NCBI RefSeq assembly: GCF_001750165.1
Contig: NZ_CP015411.1
Coordinates: forward strand, 3,572,501-3,636,500
From: Pseudoalteromonas luteoviolacea
GTDB lineage: Bacteria > Pseudomonadota > Gammaproteobacteria > Enterobacterales > Alteromonadaceae
Direction of reading: 5' to 3'
Length of the DNA stretch: 64,000 nucleotides
Shown here: positions 18,053 to 27,257 of the stretch, in pieces
Numbering within the stretch: the stretch's first letter is position 1
Layout of the letters: every line of letters starts with the position of its first letter
Notes under the pieces: model-generated
What the model saw: only the letters and a program-made list of their open reading frames with translations
Told to the model about the DNA's origin: nothing
Databases searched by the model: none
Position numbers and translations under genes: made by a program

Positions 18053-18457
18053 ATGGTTGATTCTCCAATGACAATAAACTTTTCCATTGCTTTGATGGGA
18101 CTGACATTACATATTCTGTTCTGGGACAAGCTGCCTGATTGGGGAACGTGGTTTAACACGCTTGTCGATAAACTCCCTAAGCCACTTGCTTACCTTTATG
18201 ATGCATGGCATTGCCCATACTGTTTTGGTTTTTGGGTCGCCTTAGCACTACATGCGCTCACTCAGCAAGCAACCTTACCCGCGCTGCAAAATATGCCTGA
18301 CTTTTTAGGGGGAACAGCAATGCCTATAGCCTGGTTTTTGGATGCATTAGTGACCGCCCTCTTCATTTACGTAGGCAGCCTACTATTAAAAGCCCTCGCA
18401 GGTCCTGCACTCACAGGTCACCAAAAAATGATGGCGTTTAAGCAATCTCAGCAATAA
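18053..18457 (+). CDS. small membrane protein with CPYC motif, DUF1360-like
   Basis: A 134-residue protein with three or four hydrophobic segments (NFSIALMGLTLHILFW; GFWVALALHAL; WFLDALVTALFIYVGSLLL). A short loop, YDAWHCPYCFGFW, resembles the cysteine motif of DUF1360 membrane proteins; the two Cys form a CxxC pair. GAGG lies before the ATG. The function is unknown. The divergent AraC regulator 126 bases away is the likely regulator. Confidence 0.65.
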   Translation: MVDSPMTINFSIALMGLTLHILFWDKLPDWGTWFNTLVDKLPKPLAYLYDAWHCPYCFGFWVALALHALTQQATLPALQNMPDFLGGTAMPIAWFLDALVTALFIYVGSLLLKALAGPALTGHQKMMAFKQSQQ

Positions 18458-18542
18458 GTGCATTAAAGTCAGAAAGTAACTAACCTTTATAAATAAACCA
18501 AGCTTGCGGCACTGATACTGCCGCTTTTGGAGCGCTAAACAG

Positions 18543-19052
18543 ATGTCCTCTTTATTCAATACACAAAGACTCTGTGTATATCATTGCCAATCTTTATTAT
18601 CGAAGCCAAACCATGCTCAGCAAATTACGCACATACTCACCCCTGCTGTCACTGCATTTTTACCTAAAGAGTGGCAATCACCGCCGCTAGATGAGCACGC
18701 AGTGCAATGGCTCAACGACAAACTAAAAGAAGCAGACATATTCATAGCGATGAGCAAAGAAACCGCACTCAAAAACCGCACTCTGCCAATTGGATTAACC
18801 TTAGTCCACCGCTCTGGTGACACAGCACACATAGGGTATTTAATCGCTGAACAGGCTTGGGGACAGGGCTTTGGCAGCGAACTTTTGTCTGGGCTAATGA
18901 CGTATTTAACAGATACCGGTACCATCAAAACGGTGTATGCTGGAGTAGACCCACATAATAAAGGCTCTGTTCGTGCCCTTGAGAAATGCCAATTTCATCT
19001 CGATACGACAGCAAAAGACGGAAAAAATGCCTTTTATGTCTATCACTTTTAG
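18543..19052 (+). CDS. GNAT N-acetyltransferase, RimJ/RimL type
   Basis: A 169-residue acetyltransferase of the Acetyltransf_3 (RimJ/RimL/SpeG) style. It starts with FNTQRLCVYHCQ, has the acetyl-CoA loop HIGYLIAEQAWGQGFGSELLSGLMTYL, and ends with the VYAGVDPHNKGSVRALEKCQFHLD segment that closes the active site. GGAGC lies upstream. Proteins of this type acetylate ribosomal proteins, polyamines or antibiotics; none is specified here. The open frame of the big helicase starts inside its 3' end. Confidence 0.85.
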   Translation: MSSLFNTQRLCVYHCQSLLSKPNHAQQITHILTPAVTAFLPKEWQSPPLDEHAVQWLNDKLKEADIFIAMSKETALKNRTLPIGLTLVHRSGDTAHIGYLIAEQAWGQGFGSELLSGLMTYLTDTGTIKTVYAGVDPHNKGSVRALEKCQFHLDTTAKDGKNAFYVYHF

Positions 19053-22000
19053 TCCCTCATAAAGCTTGTGACATTGACGACCTTTTGGTACTTTCCCTGC
19101 GTCAGCCTGTACGCTTAGGAATACACTTGCACTCACTTAATCGCCCACTCACTCTCACAACAGATACCAATGTCCTCATAGAGCGACTCTATCAAGACTA
19201 TTTGGCCCTTGATGAAGACTACCAAACATTGGTGCAAGTAATGGCAGTGGTTTTTAAGTCGGCGTCTACCATAAAAATAAAGCAAATATTAAAGCGTTTA
19301 ACAGAGCAAAAAGTCATCGCACAAGGCAGGCCTGTTTCTGCACTTAGCTCAGAACTGACAACTCTTTTAGAAGCAAAACAGTTGGCTATTTTTGAGCACC
19401 TCAATGTGCGAATAAACCCACTTATCGCTAACCTTGTCACTCAGCATGCACAAAAGCTTGGGCGATTGTTACCAATATTAAAATGTGCAGAAGCGTTTAT
19501 CCCGGTGCTAAATGCCTACGAGTGGGAGCGAGACCCAGAAGATGAGAATCGTCTCACTCGCGACTTTTTGTTACTTGGCCAGCTACCTAAAGCAAAAGCA
19601 CGATTGGCTTTTCACAAAAACCCTCAAGTAATAAACACGCAAAATAACAGTGTACTGGTACAGCTTGTTTTTTTCCCATTTCAACTGAATACTTTTGCTG
19701 AGTTACCAGAAGACATGCAATACCAAGCATTTGCTACATTACTTGCGAACCAAAAACAGTTTGGTATCAATAACCATGTTGCGCTTGAGCTGCTTATTCA
19801 AGCGCAAAAGCACTGTCCAAATAATAAAAACTTGCGCTTTTTGCTCAGTGAAACCTTGTTACTCGATAACCACGTAGACCAAGCACAACAATTAATAAAG
19901 CCCAGCGATATAACCAGTTATGCGCTGCAGCTTAAGGCCAGCTTTTTACTGCTTAACAATCAAAGCGAGCATGCATGTCAGCAATTTAATAGTGCACTTC
20001 AAGCACAGCAAAAGTATTCTAAGAAAAAAGCACCTTATTTGGACGGTGCTTTTGGCTGGCTCCACCTCATTGCCCTTTTAGCGTCGGCGTCAAGTAATAA
20101 TGATCATACTCAGCAAGCTATGTCCCTTGCCAGTAATCAGCTATCTGATAAAAAAGGGAGTAAAGCGAATTACTATATTGGCCAATTATTTGAATGCTTG
20201 AGTGAATCTTTATTGACTGCGGCCTCCTTTATTAGCCAGTTTGTAGAGCATGAACGGGACTTGCAAAATCATCCTTTGGATTATTATGCGTGTCAGCTCT
20301 TTTCACTGTTGGCGCTGCACTGGTGTAAGCAATCGCTCAATGAACAACACCTCGAAAGACTGCAAGCATGTCGCGCTTTTTTTAGTAACGCGACACTAGG
20401 CTTATTTACAGGTATGGCCGATCAGTTATACGTCTCTGTGACGAATGAACATAGAGAGAGCGGGCTGAGTCTTAACTTCGCAACACTGATTAAGCAGCAG
20501 TCTGAATGGGATCTCGCCCTAGATAGATTGCTCGCGCTTGCGCCAAAAGAAGCCATATCAGATGACGCTGACTCAACTGTCAATGAACGCTTGATTTGGC
20601 TACTGGATATAGTCAATGGTAAAGCTTCGTTTCAAGCAAAAGTACAAAAACGCCAACCTAATGGTTGGAGCAAAGGCAAAGCCATGCCGCTTGAGACGCT
20701 ATATCAAAATCAACAAGATTTGAGCTATTTAACTGCATCAGATTTGGCCGTTATCGATGCCATGTCCATCGACAAACATTGGCAAGACACCACCTATCAC
20801 CTCAATAGCGTTGCAGCGCTTCGTGCGGCAGCACTCGCACCCAATGTATTTACTGCCAACGATTTGAACGAGCCTCTGGACATCATCGAGTCTCCAGCAC
20901 AACTCGCCATCACAGCATGTGGGGAGCAATTGTTGCTTAGCTTGACTGATTTACCCAATGATTTTGCGAAGTACTCAACGGTCTATGCCATAAAGCACAT
21001 TACATCGCATCAATATGTATTCACTTACTTTGATAAGCAACACCTTAAAATTGCGCACATCATTGGTGAAAATGGCTTACTTATTCCAAAACAAGCCAAG
21101 CCAAAATTGATTGCCAGCATCGCAGCTATTGCGCCGCTACTGAATATCGCCTCTCAAGTGAGCGACATAGAGATCGGGTTAGAAACGGTTGAGCCGCAAG
21201 CTCACCTCATCATTAATGTTAGCCCTTATCAACAAGGACTGGAGTTTCACTGCCTGAGTATGCCTTTTGGTGATTTGGGACCCGCATTCCATCCAGGTAT
21301 TGGCAATGCAAGTATCAGTGCTGAAATTGAAGGCAAGCGAATTGCCACGAAACGCAACTTAGCCCAAGAGCAAGAGCTGCTCGACAGCTTAGATGCCCAT
21401 TGTCCTGCCTTTTTAGCCATGGCAGATAACCGCTTGTGCATTGCTGATTTACAGGATGCTCTATTTGCCCTTGAACAGTTAGAGCTGGGCTTGCAAAGCT
21501 CGCCGCCTTTGCAGGTTAAAATTCGATGGCCCAAAGGGAAAAAGGTCAATTTATCGAAACCTTTGGAATCACAACATTTACAATTGGCCATTTCTAAGAA
21601 AAACCAATGGTTTGACTTAAACGGCGAGCTAAAAATTAATGACCAACAAGTCATCGAACTTAAAGAGCTGCTAAAACTGGTTGAACAAAGCCATGGCCGG
21701 TTTATCGAGCTCAGTGGACAGCAGGTCGTGGCACTGTCTCACGCCTTACATGAAAAGTTAGTGCAACTTAATCAAAGCACAGAGCAAGGTCGCTTTCACC
21801 CGCTTGCCAGCCCCATCGTCTCTGAGGCTGTCACAGGTATGCGCATGAAAACCCTACCTGCTTGGGAAGAACAATCACAAAAAATGTATCAGGCCAATAC
21901 GCTTAAAGTAACCCCGCCAGCCGATTTAAACGCAACCCTGCGGGATTATCAGCATACGGGTTTTGACTGGGCCATGCGCCTAGCGCATTGGGGAGCGGGT

Positions 22001-23344
22001 GCGTGTCTTGCCGATGACATGGGTCTGGGTAAAACACTGCAATCTCTAGCCGTGTTACTTGCAAGAGCAAAAGAAGGACCGAGCTTAATCATTGCACCCA
22101 CCTCGGTATGCTTTAATTGGCAACAAGAAGCAACGAAATTTGCCCCCACACTCAGATTAAATTTATTGTCACACTATGGTGCCGGTGACGCCCGAACAGC
22201 ATTGATTGCGCAACTCAAAGCACAAGATGTTGTGATCATCAGTTACGGATTATTGGTGCGCGACATTGAACTGCTCAAAAGTATTAATTGGTCTTGTATC
22301 GTGGCAGATGAAGCACAAGCCATCAAAAACCCGCTGTCACAGCGCGCCAAAGCAGCCTGTGCACTCAAAGGGCAGTTTAAAATGATCACCACAGGCACGC
22401 CTATTGAGAATAACTTGGTAGAATTATGGTCATTATTTCGTTTTGTTAACCCCGGGCTATTGGGTAATCTCAAGCGCTTCTCTGAACGATTCATACAACC
22501 CATTGAGAGCAAAGAAGACAAACCGATTGCAGCACGCTATGCACAGCAAAACTTAAAAACCTTGTTGCAACCATTCATTTTAAGACGCATGAAACATCAG
22601 GTACTAACAGAGCTGCCACCACGCACCGAAATCAATGTCCCGATCCAACTTAGTGATGAAGAGCAAACCCTTTACGAGGCACTGCGTCAAAACGCCATTG
22701 CCAATATCGCACAGGCCAATGAGCAACAAGATTCGGGCTCTCAACACCTTGCGATGCTTGCTGAGTTGACCAAGCTGCGCCAAGTCTGCTGCAACCCCAA
22801 TTTAGTAGCCCCTGAATTAGGTTTAAGCAGTGCCAAATTAAACAAATTAGATGAGCTACAACAAGAGTTGAGAGAAAATGGCCACAAGGCTTTGATCTTC
22901 AGCCAGTTTGTCGGCCATTTACAGCTGCTAGCGCAACACTTGAAGACACGCGGCGTGAACTACCAATACCTAGATGGCGCAACGCCTGCGGCGCAGCGCC
23001 AAGCACGTGTTAATGCATTTCAACGCGGTGAAGGTGAGGTATTCTTAATTAGTCTCAAAGCAGGTGGTTCAGGGCTTAATCTCACGGCCGCGGATTATGT
23101 GATCCACATGGATCCTTGGTGGAATCCAGCGGTTGAAGCACAGGCATCAGATAGAGCACATCGTATTGGACAATCTCGACCTGTAACCATTTATCGCTTG
23201 ATCGCACAGCAAACTATAGAGGAGAAGATCATTGCCATGCATGAGCAAAAGCGCGACTTAGCACAGCAACTATTGAGTGGCCAAGATACAACTTACACAC
23301 TCTCAGTAAAAGAAGTGCTAGAGCTATTGAAAGATACCCTCTAA
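18986..23344 (+). CDS. SNF2/HepA-family DEAD/DEAH helicase-like ATPase, ~1450 aa
   Basis: A very large Swi2/Snf2 ATPase. The motor is in the last ~450 residues: Walker A ADDMGLGKTLQSL near residue 1009, DEAQ box near 1106, TGTPIENNLVELWSLFRF, and helicase-C motifs LISLKAGGSGLNLTAADYVIHMD and EAQASDRAHRIGQSRPVTIYRL near 1387. The N-terminal ~950 residues are helical and unlike other domains I know; the part near 230-330 could be TPR-like. The start is uncertain. The ATG at 18986 overlaps the GNAT gene by 67 bases, a TTG at 19085 would remove the overlap, and the next ATG is at 19241. Such proteins remodel protein-nucleic acid complexes; the target is unknown. Confidence 0.88.
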   Translation: MPISSRYDSKRRKKCLLCLSLLVPHKACDIDDLLVLSLRQPVRLGIHLHSLNRPLTLTTDTNVLIERLYQDYLALDEDYQTLVQVMAVVFKSASTIKIKQILKRLTEQKVIAQGRPVSALSSELTTLLEAKQLAIFEHLNVRINPLIANLVTQHAQKLGRLLPILKCAEAFIPVLNAYEWERDPEDENRLTRDFLLLGQLPKAKARLAFHKNPQVINTQNNSVLVQLVFFPFQLNTFAELPEDMQYQAFATLLANQKQFGINNHVALELLIQAQKHCPNNKNLRFLLSETLLLDNHVDQAQQLIKPSDITSYALQLKASFLLLNNQSEHACQQFNSALQAQQKYSKKKAPYLDGAFGWLHLIALLASASSNNDHTQQAMSLASNQLSDKKGSKANYYIGQLFECLSESLLTAASFISQFVEHERDLQNHPLDYYACQLFSLLALHWCKQSLNEQHLERLQACRAFFSNATLGLFTGMADQLYVSVTNEHRESGLSLNFATLIKQQSEWDLALDRLLALAPKEAISDDADSTVNERLIWLLDIVNGKASFQAKVQKRQPNGWSKGKAMPLETLYQNQQDLSYLTASDLAVIDAMSIDKHWQDTTYHLNSVAALRAAALAPNVFTANDLNEPLDIIESPAQLAITACGEQLLLSLTDLPNDFAKYSTVYAIKHITSHQYVFTYFDKQHLKIAHIIGENGLLIPKQAKPKLIASIAAIAPLLNIASQVSDIEIGLETVEPQAHLIINVSPYQQGLEFHCLSMPFGDLGPAFHPGIGNASISAEIEGKRIATKRNLAQEQELLDSLDAHCPAFLAMADNRLCIADLQDALFALEQLELGLQSSPPLQVKIRWPKGKKVNLSKPLESQHLQLAISKKNQWFDLNGELKINDQQVIELKELLKLVEQSHGRFIELSGQQVVALSHALHEKLVQLNQSTEQGRFHPLASPIVSEAVTGMRMKTLPAWEEQSQKMYQANTLKVTPPADLNATLRDYQHTGFDWAMRLAHWGAGACLADDMGLGKTLQSLAVLLARAKEGPSLIIAPTSVCFNWQQEATKFAPTLRLNLLSHYGAGDARTALIAQLKAQDVVIISYGLLVRDIELLKSINWSCIVADEAQAIKNPLSQRAKAACALKGQFKMITTGTPIENNLVELWSLFRFVNPGLLGNLKRFSERFIQPIESKEDKPIAARYAQQNLKTLLQPFILRRMKHQVLTELPPRTEINVPIQLSDEEQTLYEALRQNAIANIAQANEQQDSGSQHLAMLAELTKLRQVCCNPNLVAPELGLSSAKLNKLDELQQELRENGHKALIFSQFVGHLQLLAQHLKTRGVNYQYLDGATPAAQRQARVNAFQRGEGEVFLISLKAGGSGLNLTAADYVIHMDPWWNPAVEAQASDRAHRIGQSRPVTIYRLIAQQTIEEKIIAMHEQKRDLAQQLLSGQDTTYTLSVKEVLELLKDTL

Positions 23345-23369
23345 GACCCTTTCAGTCTGCGCTTTGATA

Positions 23370-23389
23370 GAGCAGGCTGTTGCCTGCTC
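23370..23389. terminator. bidirectional hairpin between helicase and secreted-protein gene
   Basis: An 8-bp perfect stem GAGCAGGC/GCCTGCTC with a TGTT loop lies between the helicase stop and the stop of the convergent secreted-protein gene. Its counterpart at 25091 in the duplicated segment keeps the pairing with a changed base pair, which supports a selected RNA hairpin. The U tract is poor on both strands. Confidence 0.6.
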
Positions 23390-23400
23390 TCATCTAAAAC

Positions 23401-24582
23401 TTATGGAAAAGTTACAATTAACGGACCTAGCTTTAAAGTATCATGAATTGACAAATATACCCCTGCCATTGCAATAGCTCGGGTTTTTGTTTGCGCATGG
23501 TACTGCGCTTCCGTATACCCACTACCAAGTGCATCTTGAAGGCTACCCAAAGGATTTTTTTGCACGGCAAAGTTGTACAACAAATGCGTATTGTAATCAC
23601 GGGCATACGTTTTAGTACTTAGAAACTCGCCATGCTCTATGGGGATATCCCATGCGATTGTCGATTGTACTTCACCTGTTTCCGCATCCACACTATGACT
23701 CAGCGTGATAAACTGTGACAAAAAGGCTTTACTATTGGGGTGCAATGCGCCTAGCTGAATTGGCTCCGAAACCGACCCATTCCATATGCCAAAATCTGTC
23801 GCCATCACCTTCATATCCAGTGTGATGTCCTCCTTATAAAGGATAGATGACACATACCCATCTAAGGTAAATTGGCCTTTAAAAGGCACCGCAATACCAT
23901 ATCTTAGCAAAGGGTCATCAGCGAATTTGGGGTGTCTATGTTGGGAATAGTCACAAAATTGATAATTGCTGTTGAGGCAATAAATTACCCCCTCCATAGG
24001 CGGCCCAGGCACTAAATTACTTGGGTGTGCGATATTTAATTGATAAGGTAAGGTCGTTTCAGAGCGATGATTAACAAGCTCTAGTAACGCTTGTTTATCA
24101 TAAGCAATTACGCGGAAACGCTCTTCATACTCACCATTCGCATGGTGATAACTAAATAGCCATATTTCTACTTCACCCTCAGGGTTTAGCCTCGTGGGTA
24201 CAGCTGAAAGATCAATATCGATTGCCCATGCGAGATTCTTTTCATCTTCAGAGCCCCAAATTTCGCCACACAGCAAGGGGTTGTCTCCTGAATACACCTC
24301 AACATAGGCATATGCAAGGTCGTCTTGACCCGCAAAGCGGGCCGTCAGGTTTTTCCCGCCCGCACTTTCAGTGACGTCAAATCCCAAAAATCTTACCCCT
24401 GCTTTTTCTGTAGGCTGAAATTGTTCTGCATTGACTGACATATTGTCATGCCGAAACTGATTTAGCTCAGGCTGTATCTGTGCACTGGGTCCGCACACAT
24501 TTTTCACCGGAATCTCTCTTGATTGTCCAAATGCCGACAAGCAAAGAGCAAATAATAACAAAATACCCTGTATATATTTCAT
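23401..24582 (-). CDS. secreted protein of unknown function, copy 1 (393 aa)
   Basis: Not recognised. The signal peptide MKYIQGILLLFALCLSAFG is cut before QSREIPV. The mature protein has several Cys (VCGPS, LLCGE, IYCLN, FCDYS) that could form disulfides, and a strand-rich C-terminal half (TLSHSVDAETGEVQSTIAWDIP, YNTHLLYNFAVQKNPLGSLQDALGSGYTEAQ). AAGGAT precedes the ATG. It is a clear paralogue of the gene at 25122-26303: same length, same start, and the same LGSLQDAL and TEAQYH motifs. It is convergent with the helicase. Confidence 0.8.
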   Translation of the reverse strand: MKYIQGILLLFALCLSAFGQSREIPVKNVCGPSAQIQPELNQFRHDNMSVNAEQFQPTEKAGVRFLGFDVTESAGGKNLTARFAGQDDLAYAYVEVYSGDNPLLCGEIWGSEDEKNLAWAIDIDLSAVPTRLNPEGEVEIWLFSYHHANGEYEERFRVIAYDKQALLELVNHRSETTLPYQLNIAHPSNLVPGPPMEGVIYCLNSNYQFCDYSQHRHPKFADDPLLRYGIAVPFKGQFTLDGYVSSILYKEDITLDMKVMATDFGIWNGSVSEPIQLGALHPNSKAFLSQFITLSHSVDAETGEVQSTIAWDIPIEHGEFLSTKTYARDYNTHLLYNFAVQKNPLGSLQDALGSGYTEAQYHAQTKTRAIAMAGVYLSIHDTLKLGPLIVTFP

Positions 24583-24889
24583 GTTCAGATCCTTGTAAGT
24601 ATTACGATTAAATATATCTGCGCAGTTTTCAATCTGCGTTTATGTAGCCTATCTTCTTGATTAAAATAAAACCCCTACAATTCACATAAAACAAACATTT
24701 AATTTAATACTATTCTACGTAACAACCTTTAAGTTATTGGTGATATATAAAAATTTGCGTAGCGTGCTTGGGCGTAAATATACAGATAATCACCCGCCTC
24801 ATAGACTTCATATACTAATAGGGACCTTACCCACCTCTTATAATTTGGAGGAGAGAATATTAATAAAAGAGGCAAAACAGGGGCACTAT

Positions 24890-25068
24890 AAATGAGTGAT
24901 GTAAGCGTTGAGAGAAAATAATCACAACGCCGTGATATTCAGTCAGTTTGTTGCCCATTGACAGCTACATGAACAAAAACCTGATTTAGCCCACCCACTA
25001 CTGAGTGGCCAAAATACACCTTACACACTCTCGGAAAAAACAAAGCTAACACTTCTGAAGACATCTAA
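24890..25068 (+). pseudogene. decayed duplicate of the SNF2 helicase 3' end
   Basis: The plus strand here aligns with the end of the helicase gene. Positions 24901-24966 match 22861-22926 nearly base for base (TTGAGAGAAAAT, TTCAGTCAGTTTGT). The match then jumps over about 310 bases to resume at 23240 (ATGAACAAAAACCTGATTTAG against ATGAGCAAAAGCGCGACTTAG), continuing through CTGAGTGGCC and TTACACACTCTC to a matching TAA at 25066. In-frame stops and the internal deletion make it non-functional. It records a duplication that also produced the two secreted-protein genes. The remaining spacer, 24583-24889, shows only a promoter-like AT-rich region. Confidence 0.88.
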
Positions 25069-25090
25069 GATCTTTTGACGCACTTTGCGA

Positions 25091-25112
25091 GAAGCAGGCT
25101 TTTGCCTGCTTC
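25091..25112. terminator. duplicated hairpin after the helicase relic
   Basis: A 9-bp stem GAAGCAGGC/GCCTGCTTC with a TTTT loop lies at the position equivalent to 23370-23389. The stem is preserved although the surrounding helicase tail has decayed, consistent with it still terminating the secreted-protein transcript. Confidence 0.6.
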
Positions 25113-25121
25113 ATTGATAGG

Positions 25122-26303
25122 TTATGGATATGTCACCGTTAATGGAGTAAGTTTTAGAGCACCGTCTAATGAATCATATATCCCTGTCATCGCAATACTG
25201 CTCGTTTTGGTTTGTGTATGATACTGCGCTTCGGTAAACCCATTATTCAATGCATCTTGTAAGCTACCTAATGGATTTCTTTGTACTGCAAAGTTATACA
25301 AAAGGTATGTATTGTAATCACGTACAAACGTACCATTACTTAGAAATTCACCATGTGCTACTGGGATATCCCATGCAATTATCGATTGCGTTTTCCCGGT
25401 GACTGCGTCCACACTATGGCTTAGCGTCATAAACTGTGACAAAAAGGCTTTACTATTTGGGTGTAATGCACCTAACTGAAATGGCTCAGAAACACGGCTA
25501 TGCCATAGGCCAATATCTGTTGCCATCACCTTCATACCCGGTGTAATGTCTTCCTTATAAAGGATAGATGAAACATGGCCATCTAAAGTCAATTGGCCTT
25601 TAAATGGCAGCGCAATACCAATTGTATTCCATCGAGCATCATCACCCCTTGGATGCTCATAAATAGAATAATCACAATTGTAAAAGCGGCTATTGAGACA
25701 ATACACAATATCGTTTAGACCATGCTGTGTTTCCAAGTCACTTGGGTGTGCGATAGTTAATTTATAAGGCAGAGCAGTGTCAGAGTGATGATTAACCAGC
25801 TCTATTAATGCTTGCTTATCATACTTTATTTCACTGGTACGCGCTTCCTCTCCACCGTTAACATCATGAAAGCTCAGTAACCATATTAATATCTCGCCCT
25901 CTTGATTTAATATCGCCGGTACCTCAGAGAGCGGCATATTGATGGCCCATGCAAAATTGCTCTCACGTGCTGATCTATACACATCGCCACAGATTAAATC
26001 GTGATCACCTGAATATATGTCAGCATATGCATAGATAAGTCCATCACCGCCAGCAAACCGAGCCGTCAGATTTTTCTCACCTCCACTTTCGGTAATGTCA
26101 AAGCCCAAAAATCTGATACCCGTTTTTTCACTAGACTGCGGTTGTGCAGCATCGATTGACATACTTTCATGCCTAAATTGCTTTAACTCAGGCTGCATGA
26201 CACCGTTTGGTCCACACAGATTATCTACCTGTATTACGCGTGATTGCCCAAATGCCGAAAAGCATAGAGAGAGGGCTAACAAAGCACCCTGTATATATTT
26301 CAT
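25122..26303 (-). CDS. secreted protein of unknown function, copy 2 (393 aa)
   Basis: Paralogue of 23401-24582. The frame opens at 26357, but the ATG at 26303 has AGGAGC upstream and gives MKYIQGALLALSLCFSAFG, the same signal peptide start as copy 1. Shared blocks include VDNLCGPNG, PELKQFRHESMS, IRFLGFDITES, KNLTARFAGGD, HPSDLE and AFLSQFMTLSHSVDAVTG. Divergence is spread evenly, so both copies seem to be kept. The upstream 60 bases are also similar (ATTACGATCAAATATATCTGCGCA), so the promoter was duplicated too. The function is unknown; an exported, disulfide-containing protein is all that can be said. Confidence 0.8.
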   Translation of the reverse strand: MKYIQGALLALSLCFSAFGQSRVIQVDNLCGPNGVMQPELKQFRHESMSIDAAQPQSSEKTGIRFLGFDITESGGEKNLTARFAGGDGLIYAYADIYSGDHDLICGDVYRSARESNFAWAINMPLSEVPAILNQEGEILIWLLSFHDVNGGEEARTSEIKYDKQALIELVNHHSDTALPYKLTIAHPSDLETQHGLNDIVYCLNSRFYNCDYSIYEHPRGDDARWNTIGIALPFKGQLTLDGHVSSILYKEDITPGMKVMATDIGLWHSRVSEPFQLGALHPNSKAFLSQFMTLSHSVDAVTGKTQSIIAWDIPVAHGEFLSNGTFVRDYNTYLLYNFAVQRNPLGSLQDALNNGFTEAQYHTQTKTSSIAMTGIYDSLDGALKLTPLTVTYP

Positions 26304-26546
26304 GTTAAGCTCCTTGTAAATATTACGATCAAATATATCTGCGCAAATATCACTCAACTCGCGCTTATATAGCCTATCTCTTTAACTAAAACAAAACACC
26401 CAAAATTCACATAAAATACACATACAAGTTAACAACACTCTACTAAAAACTCTTTTATCTAATAATTAAGTGTAATATTTGTGTAATAGACTTGATTGGG
26501 AATGTATAGATAATCAGCAAAAATAATGTTTACATACGGCTAAATT

Positions 26547-27257
26547 GTGATCACTCATACTATAGGTATCATCGGAGGTGTTGGACCCAGCGCCAGTGCT
26601 CAGTTTTACTTGACCATACAGCAGCACGCTAACCATCTAACTCATAGGCCGCATATTTTACTAGACAGTCTACCCATACCTTTTTGTTTAGAAGAAAACA
26701 TATTAACGAAAGGGGCTAGTTTAGAACCCTATAAACCACTCTTAATTGAGTCTGCAAAAAAACTCGCCAAAAGCGGTGCAGATTTTATTACTTTACCTTG
26801 CAACACACTATCTTTCTTTATTAATGAGATTCAGTCTCACGTACCAGTCCCTGTACTCAACATCATTGACCTTACTGTAAAATCACTTGTCCACAATGAA
26901 GTAAACAAAGTGGGGTTACTCGCAACCTCTCAAACCATACAACAGAGCTTATATTTAAACACGTTAAGTAAACATGGTATTTCACTTGAGCTGCCAACCT
27001 CATTTGAGCAAAAGCAAATAGATCAATTCATCCTCTCTCAAGTATCAAATGCACAGGCATTAAACTCTGATTACGCACCGCGTACCTTACTTTGTATTGC
27101 TAAACGTATGATTGAATGTGGTGCTGAGCAAGTTATTCTTGGCTGCACCGATCTGCCACCATTAACAAATAAGCCAACCGTAAACCCTATCTCCTTGCTC
27201 GCGCAAGAGAGTTTACGCTTAATTTCAGAACCACAAAAAACGGCTTTAACCTCATGA
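26547..27257 (+). CDS. aspartate/glutamate racemase family protein
   Basis: A 236-residue PLP-independent racemase of the Asp/Glu/hydantoin family. The N-terminus is IGIIGGVGPSASAQFY, and the two catalytic Cys are in TLPCNTLSFF and LGCTDLPPL, as in aspartate racemase. It begins with GTG (26547) and lacks a strong RBS. It is close to normal length. It overlaps the next gene by four bases (ATGA), so the two are translated together. D-amino-acid production is the family reaction; the actual substrate is not known. Confidence 0.85.
   Translation: MITHTIGIIGGVGPSASAQFYLTIQQHANHLTHRPHILLDSLPIPFCLEENILTKGASLEPYKPLLIESAKKLAKSGADFITLPCNTLSFFINEIQSHVPVPVLNIIDLTVKSLVHNEVNKVGLLATSQTIQQSLYLNTLSKHGISLELPTSFEQKQIDQFILSQVSNAQALNSDYAPRTLLCIAKRMIECGAEQVILGCTDLPPLTNKPTVNPISLLAQESLRLISEPQKTALTS

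Noticed and set aside
24583..24889. Additional small gene between the secreted-protein copies
   Set aside because: Only the duplicated promoter-like AT-rich sequence is seen; no frame with an RBS and plausible protein.
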